From: Mycteria americana
Lineage: Eukaryota > Chordata > Aves > Ciconiiformes > Ciconiidae
Length of the DNA stretch: 64,000 nt
Reading direction: 5' to 3'
NCBI RefSeq assembly: GCF_035582795.1
Contig: NC_134366.1
Coordinates: 113,140,256-113,204,255 of the forward strand
The notes beneath the pieces were generated by a model, which was given only the letters and a program-made list of their open reading frames with translations, was not told where the DNA came from and did no database searches. This document shows, one piece after another, positions 38,940 to 50,900 of the stretch; within the stretch, counting starts at the first letter, position 1; every line of letters begins with the position of its first letter. The position numbers were made by a program, and so were the translations under genes.

Positions 38940-41900
38940 GTAAGGTTGCTTTCTTATTCCTAACTAACATCTTCCCATTTTTTATTGCGTCATGACAGAT
39001 ATGATCACAATTCACAAGTGCGTTACTGGGTGTTTCGGACAAATTTTAATTGTTCAATGATATTCACAAGTTACAGGTAATAATAATATCTAGGGTTTGG
39101 GGTTTTTTTTTAGCGAACTTTTTCTTCAGTGTTTTGTTTGTAGTGCTGCCAAAGTTGTTGCTGAGTTTTTCTATAACTTCAGTTTTCAATTATGTTAATT
39201 CTGAAATTGAACTTCTGTGTGTGCTTTAGCCAACGTGGAAGGAAAGTTTGTGGATTCAACTGTAAAACTTACTGAGAAGGTGAAACTGGAATGCATATAT
39301 CCAAACAAAGCTGTGATAATCCAGACATCCTGGATGAAATGGAATGTAACTCATAAAGAAAATATAGCTGTCTTGCATCCAATCTATGGAGTACATATCG
39401 AAGACAAATACAATGGAAGAATTTATTTTGAAAATGCTTCCAGGGAAGACAAGTCCTTATCTTTCATCAAGAGCACTTTGGAGGATGTTGGTCTTTACTT
39501 TTGCTCCATTGTAACTTACCCAGATGGAATTTGGGAAAAGGTAATAGAAATTATTCAGCCAGGTAAGCAAATCTCTCATTTTTTTTTAAATTTCTGATAT
39601 ATGCTAAACAGAAATCCATGCCAATTTAGGGAGTGTCTGGCATTGTAATTTTTCTTTTCAATTATATAGCATGCAGAAATGGAGTAATTTGGGGAAAAGA
39701 ACTAGCACGACAGGAAAGAATTATATTGCTTTGACAAAAGGTCATTTTAAGAGAAGCAGGAAGATAGGAGGGGAACTGGAGGAGACAGACAGATGGCACA
39801 ACAGCAGTGTATTACATGGTAGACTTCAGGTACTAACTGTCATTGCAACAGCGATATTTCTGTTGGGCCAAGGTTCTCATAGCATTTCAACAAGCTACAG
39901 GATCTCTTCAGAGGATGAAATTGCAACTACCCATGAAATTACATGGATGAACCTTATAGCTACCCATGGAGGATACTTTATTTTTATCATTATGTTATAT
40001 GGTGGGGGCATTCCTGGTCTGAAACTAGGATTGTTTTTTTCTAGAAACTCTTCTGTGCTTGCTTTTTCAGGAACAAAATAACCATTTAGGAATGGTGTGG
40101 CAACAAAAGAGAGGGAAGTAGAGAAGTTTAAATGGAGAAAAAACACCTTTTCTTTAAAAGGAGAGTTTTTTAAAGATGGAAAAAGGAAGAAGGAAAGAAA
40201 AAGATCCAGTTGTGCCCATGTACTTTCTGTGTAGCTGCCCATGTACTTTCCAAAGGCTCTGTAATTACCTGACCACTCATCCAATTTGGTTTCCTTTCCA
40301 GCTGTATGAGTAAGAGGAGAAAACCCTTTTCTAGTATTTTTCCATGCATGCCTATTTAGCATTGGTCAGCTGACAAGTCTGGTGCAAATTACCAAGCTTC
40401 TCTGATAGAAGTCCTTAGAAGATCATTATGTACATATCTTCAAAAGATAACTAGTTTTGGTTAATGGTTTGTTGATTTGATATTGTGAATGTAGAAAGAA
40501 TCTGTTCCTCTTTCGCATCCTCCAGAGTGAAAATAGACTTCATTCAATATTTTATTGTATTTCACAGCTAGGAAAGAATGGGTTGAAAGGAAAATTTAGT
40601 TCCTAGCATTTGAAGATAAAAATAACAGTTCTTTTCCTAGCCTGATCCTTCTGAGTCTTCATTTCAACCTTATTTTAGCTACACTTCTGTAATTTCAAGG
40701 TTACAATGAAACAGTGGACCTGACTTTTGTAGGAGATATCTAAATCTCAAAAATTCAAGGTACATTGTTCCTGCCTTCACCACTGAAGGTTTTTGAAACC
40801 TGATTTTAGCCAGCACGTTTGTTGTTGGCACTGATGAAATAGGAATCCCAATCTGTCTTCCTATCTCTGCTAGCTTTTTATTAGTAAACATTGCTGCTCA
40901 TCTATGCAGAAATTAACCACACACAAGTTATTGCCCTGACTTTGAAAAAAGTAATTCTGTCTCCCCCAGATTGTTTAGTTAGATCAGATAGTTTGGACCT
41001 GAAATTATTTTCCCCGTTGTGGCACATTAGCATAGCTATACAATTTACAGTCATTCAACTTGTAGAGGGAATGTCCTACCAGTGAAACAGCTGAGCGGGG
41101 TCCCTCAGGGCAGGCTTGCAGTTCACGTCAGAGTTCCTCAGCTGTGATTCCTTTAGTGGTATCTCTGAATGCTTGCTTCGCTCTGGTGTCTTTTTTATTA
41201 TGTAAGGAAAAAAGTTACTGAAGAAGTAACTCCCTACTTTCTTTTCCTCTGGCAGTCCATTTAGTGCACAATATTAATGCAGCTGTAGGCATTAGAAACA
41301 TACTTTTTGGTTGCATTCAAATAAGCCAAGATCTGGAAATCCAGGTTGCTATTCACTAAAGGGAACAGGCAAACTAGATCTCTTATGTGATTTGGTCCAA
41401 CCTGAGTTGTGGCAGTGCTGAGCCCTTATTCACAGTGAGTTCATTTTCTATAAAATCCTAAAAGTTAGACGTGGTAGAGATCTGCAAGTTCATTTAGTCC
41501 TTTTCCTGGCCAAGGCAGTACTGATCTCAGCTGCTTGTTCTTGAATGTATTGGCTAGGGTTAATCTGAAATGATGCAAGAAACAAGGCAGTCAGTTTCCT
41601 GTGGGATGTTACCCTGCAGTCCAACACCTTTATTAGGCAATCCACTTGCAGATTTCAGCACACTGTAAACCACACAAAAAGTGGATCAGTTATCAGAGGT
41701 ATTTTTTTTTTAAAACGATACTCTGGGATTCAGTATTCTCAGTATGTAGGATTTCTCTCTTGGTTTGAGCATGCTAAAACACAAACCTAAACCAACAGCA
41801 AACACCCATTTTTCAAGTATATCAATTTAATCCTACTACAGAAGGAGATAATAAAGTTGAATAGAAATTAATCCTTTTCCATTTAAAGAATCAAGGTGTC

Positions 41901-44900
41901 TGAGAACAGGAACAACCAATCCTGTTCAGCTCCCGATAGATGTGTATAAATGTGATCTTTATATACACTGATCCGAAGAGAATGAAGTGTATCACCAGTG
42001 AAGATAAAATATTACTACTTCAATCTGCACTGCAAATTAAATATGTTATTAAAACCTGAGTTTAGAGAAGGTATTTATTTATGTAGTAGTTATAGTAGAA
42101 CTATTATCAGTCAGGCTTTATCTAACTTTATTAGCACCTTCATCAGTACTAAATATTTTAAACTCCCTGGATGACATCTTGCTTTGATTAAATCAACAGT
42201 AAACTTCAAATTCAATTCCATGCAGCTAGTATTTTAGCTTGCTGCTGACACTAGATTTTTCTTCTTTGTCTTCCAACCTGTAAAATTAGGACACTGATGT
42301 TCATCTTTAAAGTTTTTTTATTCTGCACCAGGGAAAAAGCTTTGAGAAAGCTGAGTGTTAGTCTCATAATTTCACTGGACACAGGTCTTGCTCTATAGGG
42401 TTAATATACACAAATAGTTGGGGTCCTGGAAAACAAAGTGTTTTTTAAGGAATCTGATATTCTCTGGTATAAAGAAATCTTGCCAATGTACTAGAAAGAT
42501 CATTTTATAGGTAATTAAAACTTGTTTCAATTACATTATTTTCTTTGGTTGGGATTTATGGTTTATTGATTCCCAATAGACATCACTTTTCTAAAAGCAT
42601 GTATTTACCTACAGTACCCCAGACAATTAAACAACTTACTGCAAAATCAATTTTTTCTAACAGTTAATCAAAAAACATTTAATAGACTAATTTTTTTTTT
42701 TTTTAAGGAATTGCATGGTGTCTAATGCTTTGCAATTTGTGGTTTTAGTTTTAAAGATTAGTTGGCTAAGCTTTAAACAGATGCAACTTTGTGGACACAT
42801 AATATTTAACACGAAACATAACCTTGCTCTGGTAAATTGGCACAGATTAAGTTAAGTTGTTATTATTGAGGTTTTTGTGTCAATCAAAACTGAAGCCTGA
42901 TTTATAATTTAATTTGCGCTACCAGGGCATTGAAAATTGTCAGGAATTATCTATACTGACCTGTTACTGTGGGACCCAGAGACATTCCTGCACCAACTTA
43001 AGTAACTAAGTATGCCATTGAGGAATCTGCAGTGCGTACCTCAATGAAAGCTGGCAACAGGATATAGATATAGAATATATGATTAGCTTTCAGAATTTCC
43101 ATTAAATGGAAATAGAGGAAATAAATTGAAATAATGCCATATGGCATTATACTCATGATGGAGATTCTTAACTAGATTAAAATATAAGGTGAAATGTTCT
43201 TCACGTGGCAATCTTATGTGCTGGCAGTTACATAAATTTGGATAAAGTATCTTGGACTAACTTTTGCTGGCTTGCAAAACAATGAATGTTTCTGCACTCA
43301 AACTGTTCAAAGTTGGTCTAGTGCTTCATTCCTGGTAATCAACAGAGGTCATGAGTCTAATTCTGCTTTCCCATGTGCTTTGTATAATTTTTTAAAACTA
43401 CAAATACAAAGTGAGTAAAATTAGTATGATCCTGATTTGTCAACATTTTTCATTTGCATAGTTTGAAGCCTTAAGTGCTGATGCTTGATAAGTAAATATT
43501 TCAAGTATTGTCTAACTGTTACAGTGATGTCACTAGATCCAGCAACTCAAGTGTTAACAAGACCCTGACACTACAAGATCAAGCAATTAAAAAAGTTTGG
43601 GGCTCATGACTTGCTTTTTTAAACAAAAATACAGAAAGAGAAGAAAGAAGTCAAGTATTTGAAAAGCATTAAGCACGTTTCTTTTTATCAGTATTTTGAC
43701 AACATCGCTATTTCTTTCCCTTTAGAGTAAAGGTGTCTTTATAAATAAAAAGTCCACTGTGGTTACACTCTTTCATCTGTGATTAAAGATGCTATTGAGT
43801 GAATAACAGATCACTACAGATTTGTAGTGTATGAAGTGGCGAAGTAATACGGGAGAAACTCTGTTTAGGACTCTGCTCCTGGCTTAGTCTCTGGTCGCAG
43901 AACAGCAGTTCACCCCACCATGGTCTGGGTGGGGTGAACGTGATTCTTTTTCAATCAGGGACAAAAGTGGGGAAAAAAAAAAAAAAGATTCATCTTGGAT
44001 AAGCAATGACTGAACTGTCATAAGGACCTGAGATCCTAAGAGACAGAGGAGTTTATAGCTCTCACTGCAGAGGTCTTTTCTAGGTGTATTATCCTCATTG
44101 CATCACTGGCGGATGGAATACCCTAGAAGTGGTGATAAATCACCACTTACGTAAAATTTTTGACGTAATTATTGTAGTAAGTGATTTTTTTTACTAGATA
44201 TGGTCTCAGCTTAGTCCTGGGGCTGTATCAGGATATATAATAAAAATGTTACAACATATTTTCTTCTTTTTGCCTTAAATTTTGGCTAAAGATTCATTAT
44301 GACATCTATGAAATAGGTGAGAAAGAACTCTTGCAGACTGCACAACGTTATCCACGCTTTCTTTATTGGCAGTTACTGAAACATACTGACAGAAAAGCAA
44401 TAATACGCAGGGTATTATATTGGAAACTTCACTTGTTTTGTAGCTATAGGAAATTCTTACAAGTGGATGCAGTGCTGAAATTCTGTACCATGATTGCAGA
44501 GAACTTGAGAGTATGTTCTGCCACAGTTACACATGAATACGTTGGCAAAGAATAGTCTAGTTATCCCACAGGAAGATATTTGCCAGCTGGGTGAATCTGT
44601 TGCTTCTTTTTTCTTGTAGTGTGAACATATATCCAACAGTTTTCAGAACTGAATTCAAGGGATTTTTTTCCCTTAATTTTCACACATTTTATGAGTCACA
44701 GCTACTACTGCACTAAGTGAAGAAAACTCATACTTTCAGAGCAAATTCCTTGTACATTTTTGATAAGATGTAACAACTATGTAGGAATCGTCAGTGGTTT
44801 TATTTCACCTTTCTTCATGAACAGTTGAAGGATGATCTGTAGTTTCGTATATACAGTGCTTAGACATGTATGTCTGAAGACTGATTTTGAGTGCAGTATA

Positions 44901-47900
44901 AAATAGGAGGAGCAGAGAGTGAAGTCACTATTAATAGAAGAAGCATTAGCATTGGAGACATGACGCAGGAACTGTTGATCATCAAAAAGATGTTATTTCA
45001 TATGCTTGCTGCCTGGAAGAGAAAGCATTTGAAGCTGCAGGTGTTGTAATTTTACTTTCAAAGGAGAGCGTTGAGAGGGCAGTGTACGCAGTCAGTCCAT
45101 TGGGCAGGTGTGTACAGAGGTGCGTGTTTAACTGTCATCCCAGGTCACCACTCAAAACACAGTACTCAGCTGTGTCGTTTTGCCAATTGCCATCCATGTA
45201 TCTAACAATAGCAAAGAAGCAGCAGGAGTTCTGCAATGTTTCTTTCTTTCTTTTTTTTTTTAATGATAAACTTTTGCAAAGAAATATATACAGGGAAAGG
45301 ATACATTTCCAGTCTCTAGCACTTTTGAACAGATATTTGGATGACTTTAATTTACAACGGAATTTGAAAAGGTATTGGCAAAATTCCTTTTATCTTCATA
45401 CTATACCCTTTGTCTTTCTCTGGTTTGTCCAGATCTTTGTTTACCTATGGCCACTTGAGACATGGATCCATTTGTTTACTTGATCCTTTTCCAGACCTGT
45501 CTTCAGTCCTTTGGTTCTTCTCTCTTCAGTTAAATCCATCAGCACAATAGTTACTCATCTTTGAAGGGATGTTTTTGAAGTTTGAATAAAGTATCAATTC
45601 ACAGAAAAAGAGTTTAAGTAATTATTCTGGCCTCTTCATCATTTATTCAACAGAAATTAAGGTCTGGTCCTGTCATCCTGTCATGCATATCTGCCTTTAA
45701 GTTCTTAGTTTTGTCTGTTCTTTTTCAGCCATTCTCGACTCCATGGAGCATTATAATGGGGATATATCAACAGGAAAAGTTAAGACAATATCAATAGACA
45801 AATATTTGGTTCAAAATATGATTTCCATTAATATCTGTATATCAAGATCTTAAGACTTCTACAAATCTGAAGTGTATTTCTGTCTTGTTCCCAACCTGGT
45901 AAAATAAATTATTGATAATTTACATTTAAAAAGTTTTCCAGGTCCAATATTTTGTTGAACGCAATGGGTTTAATTTAGGCTTCCTATATAGACACTACGT
46001 AAAACTTTTTTCCTATTGCACTCTCATATCTGTGATGATACACGACGTACCATTACTACTTGGTTATAGCTTTGTATTGTCATTGCCCATAATGATAATC
46101 TTGCCCTTTTCTGTCTTGCCCTTATGAAAGTATGAGGCATTTCTTTGTCAGTTGCAGTTCAGTGCAATACTTTTCACATTACCAGACCACTGTATTGATG
46201 CCTCCTACGCAACCACAAACTATCCTCTGATTCATTCTGCCTTGAGAAGTGCATCTGGTTTCAGGCGCTTCACACATCCTCCCAAACCACTTGGCCTTAT
46301 TAATAGTTAGTTCTCTAGATTGCATTGCATCAAAATGTAGCAATCCCTGAATTAAGGGTTTTAAAGTTTCCATTGAAATGTATAATTAGAATATTGATTA
46401 TTTTAAATTTAACAGAATCAGAGATGATTGAGTGTAGGCAAAAACTGTCTTAGAGGCAAAGTAAATCAACTTGTGAAGAGCTTTGTAATGCAGAACTCAA
46501 TCAGTTAAAGCTAGATCAGCAATCTTAAAATACATGATGGACAAATTTACAATGCAAATTTAACTTAAAATATAGAATATAATAAACACCATTAGAGAGA
46601 TCACAAACTGATATTGTTCTACACCTATACACTATACCTTTGCTACACATCTAGATAGAAAGACAAAAGTCTTCAGACGTGAAGAATTAAGTTATACATA
46701 AACTGTTTAAATGAAAACTGGCCTTCATGCAGAGCAGTGTTGTATGTTTATTCACATAAAGAATGAATGTAGTTAAAATTACCTGGAATATTTTTGTCCT
46801 GTGTTTGCTTATTTGCCTTTCAAAACAGTTGAATTCTAACAAGAATTTCTGTATATTTTGAAACTTACATTTATTTTCTCAGGAGTTTTATTTCAGTTAA
46901 GTGTTAAAATACTACTAGTTTGACTTAAAAATTCCCACGCTATACTCTGAATAGAATGGGAAATATTCTTTTGATGTTCATAGTGACTTTTACATCCATA
47001 ATGTGAATTATGCAGAGTTGCATAATTGGTTGTTTTTGTGTTTGTTTTTTTTTTCTTCTGTTATGTGGTTGGAAATTGTTATTTTAATTTTTTTTTTTAA
47101 ATTCATGAGTAAATTTGTGTTTCTGTCAATCAGTGACAATGGACCATTTGCTCAGGGGATATGTTTTGCTAGCAGCTCTGAATAAGAATGAAAGTTCATT
47201 AATAGAGTATTTAAATGCCAGATGTACCATGAAGTACTCCCATATTTTAAATAGAGTGATCAGCCTCTTCTGTGATAGCAGATACAGAGCTTTTCTATTC
47301 TTAGCTAGTGTGATGATATCCATGCCACTCAGCAGTAACTTCTATATTAATGTTCTTCTGCCTGCCAAAAGCAGCACGTTGCATAGATCTTTTTCAAATC
47401 CCTATTCACCTGAAATAGCTTGCTTTCTATTTATCTCTGTCTCAATTTAGAATGTGATTCATAGGTCTACAGTGAAAAATTATCAGCCCTTTAAAGCACA
47501 TGGAAGCAAGAACTAATCCTGAGGGATCTTCATTCTTCGGCTCTTGGACTCTGAGCTCTCCAGAGCAAGAACTATCTCTGTATCTTACACAGTGTCAACC
47601 ACATTGTCAGCACCTAATTAGAAAGCAATAGGATGAAGGCAAGTGAAGCTGCCTTTTTCACACCTCTGCTGTGATTATTGACCTGTTAAATGTTGCTTTT
47701 CTTACTTTTTATCTTCTGTAATGAGCTAAGGATTGGATGCCCCTTCAGTATAAAAGGCTAGGGGAAAAAAAACAAAACAGCTCGGTTGGGAGGAGAGCAG
47801 ATAGCTCCTCTTCCTTTCTGAAGGAAAAGCTTAGATGAAAAGGAATTATAGAATTGTTGAAAACTCAGGCTGGAAGAGACATTCCAAATTAATCTCATCC

Positions 47901-50900
47901 ATCTCTGTGTTCTGAGGCAGGATAAGCACTGACTGATTCCCATGTCAGGAATGCATGCATAATATTCTTGTGTAGTCATTCTAGCGCTTAACCAGCCTTA
48001 CAAGGAGATTTTTTTCCCCATTATATCTAACCTAGATATCTCTTGTTTAATACTGAGTTTATTCACTGTAGTCCGTCCTTTGAAAAAAGAGGAAGGCTTT
48101 CATGTTGCCAGCCTTCAGTCATCCCCCTGTACTAAAAGAACACAGTTCTTTTAACTTTTCTTCTTAGTTCATGATTCTAAATTTCATCATTCTTGTTCTC
48201 ATCAGAATTTTCTCCAGTTTGTATATAACCTTATTTTAATAAGATACATAGAATGAAACACCATGTTCCATCTAAGGTCTTAACCATTGCTGAATGAAGC
48301 AGAATAATGTCTCCTGTGTCTTGTATATGTCTCTCTGCTGACATACCTGAGAAAATTTGTCTTTTGGAAACAGTCAATGTGATAACATTCTCAATTCTAT
48401 TTAGCTAGCAATTGGAGCACCCAGATCCTTTTATTCAGCACTGGGAAGTTTTTGACTTTTTTTTTGTCTTTTCTTCTTTTTACTCCTTACCATTTTGAAT
48501 GTTCAGTTAGTTACTAAGAATAATGATGCTGTTATGTATTCTTGGTTACTTTTTTTGTATCAGAATATGCTATGTTAAGGAAAAAAATGTAACATTCAGT
48601 ACCCATGAGGACTGCTGTGTTTTTACCAAAGTAAGATAAAATTAGAAAGGTTGTTTTATATGTTCCCTATGAGCATTGTTTTGATGAACATGCATTGCAT
48701 GTCAGCTGGATACTATAGCTATTAACTGACTTGTTGTTGTGTGATAATTTGGGGATGACTCTTACTTCTCATTTGTTCATCTGCTGACCCAGCCTGCTGT
48801 CTGGGGAGGTTTGCTGCTTGCCAGGGTAGACTCTAGGATGCTTCAGAAACACTGCCAAGGCTTGCCCACTCCTCAAACTCCTAAGCCCTGCTGCTTTTCC
48901 ACACGTACACCAAAGACGAGTCCAGGAGAGACCTGGAGAACATCAGGCATGACTACATGGTGCTGTAGGTGGTGGTCAAGGACATGGGTGGCTTACGTGG
49001 TGTCTCCTTGATCCTGCTGAAGAACGGAAAAGCCCTGGGAATAGGGGACAGATTCTGTGGGTCAAGACCCAGTTGCATGGCTGGTGTCAACAACAAGGTG
49101 TTACCTTTTATCACCATGGATCCTTTTTGATGATCAAGGACTGCTAGGAAGAGACAGGATCCACCTGAGCACGTGGGGAAAAAGCATCCTTGCCAACAAG
49201 CTGGTGAGGGGAGCTTTAACAGGAAAGTGAGATGACAACCCACAAGTGAGCGAGGAAGTGGACTGGGCTGACAAGCAAATGGTGTGGGATTATATGGACA
49301 GGAAACACCCTGAAAACAACAAATCAGGGCACAAGGGTGACCATTCCAAGTATGTCCACACGAATAAGGAAATACTGAGGGGACACATTGTGGGGAAGCT
49401 CTCATACCTTTTCTGGGAAATCAGCATGACTGGATGACCATATGAAGTGTCTGTACACCAGTGAACATAGCATGGGCAACAAAACAAGGAATTAGATCTC
49501 TGTGTGCAGTTGTGGGGCTATGACCTCATTGGAATCACAGAGACATGGTGGGATAGCTCACATGACTGGAGTGCTGCAATGGCTGGATACAGGCTCTTTA
49601 GGAAGGACAGGCTGGGAGGGTAGGGAAGGAGAGTCGCCTTTTATGTGAGAGAGCAGTGGGAATGCAAGAAGTTCTTCCTGGGAAAGGATGATGAGCCAGC
49701 TGAGAGCTCATGGGTCAGGATTAGCGGGCAGATCAACATAGGTGATGTTGTGGTGGGTGTCTGCTACTGACTGCATGATCAGGGTGATCAGACAACTGGA
49801 AGAAACTTCACATTCTGTGGTCCTCATGGGAGACTTCAACCACCTGGTATCTGTGGAGGAGCAACACAGCAAGACACAATCAAGCTGGTAGGTTTCTGGA
49901 GTGCCTTGATGATAACATCCTCACTCAGGTGATTAAGTAGCTGAAGAGAGCAGATACTCTGCTCAACCTCAGACTTACAGAGAAGGAAGAACTTGTTGGG
50001 GTTGTGAAGATCAGGGGCAACTTTGGCTGCATAGTAGAGTTCATGATCCCAAGAGAAGGGGATAAAAGCAAAAAAGCAGGATCACAGCCCTGGGCTTCAG
50101 AAGACCAGACTTTGGCCTGTTCAGAGATCTGCTTGGAAGAATCCCAAGGGTGATGGAGAAAAGATTTTCAAGGAAAACCTCCTCCAATGGTCCATCCAGA
50201 CAAGCAGGAAATCAAGCAAAAATGCCAGAAGGCCTGCATGGATGAACAAGAAGCTTCTGACTAAACTCAAACATAAAAAGGAAGTATAGACACGATGAAA
50301 GCAGGGTCAGTTGACCTGGAAGGAACCTTGAAACACTGTCCAAGCATGAATGGGTGCAGTTAGGAAAGCCAAAACTGACTGGAGTTGAATCTAGTGGGTT
50401 AAAAAATGTATATTTGGGCAAGTATTCTCCTACCTCTATAAGCCAAAAGTACTTCATCTTCTCAGCTACTATTCCCTAATTCTATGCCACTGCAGCCACC
50501 ACTGGGAAGTTCAACTTAACTAAAGTATGGTATTGTCTCCAGTAACAACCATAACTGCTGTGACACCCAGTAGTTAAACCCAGATCTAAGAATTTTATAA
50601 CTTTGGTTTTTGTTTCACAAAATGTAAATGTGATGGATGAAATTTTGAGATAACGGAATTTAACAGGATGCAATTGCAGGGGAAAATGGAAAGTGCACAG
50701 TGACAGCTTTAAAATATTCAAAATTAAGGAGGTAGTATTAATTTATCTAGGACAGGCTGAGCAATATTTTATTTGAGGAAACACATGTTCAGTTATGGAA
50801 TGAATAGAGGTAGGTGAAAAGCAGAGGGTAAAAGGAATTACAGACTCAGTTAAACTTCAAAATACTCTAAAGGAAATCACTACGAGGTGATTAATATTTT

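Noticed and set aside
39671-40362. 136- and 155-codon frames on opposite strands just after the first Ig exon
   Set aside because: Overlapping antisense frames in an intron with no recognisable domain or flanking splice phase.
45082-45483. 133-codon open frame on + strand
   Set aside because: Inside the CD226 intron; no family resemblance and a low-complexity Phe run.
47115-47450. 111-codon open frame preceded by an acceptor-like ttctgtcaatcag
   Set aside because: No Ig-like or membrane features, wrong context for CD226, no donor in frame; taken as chance.
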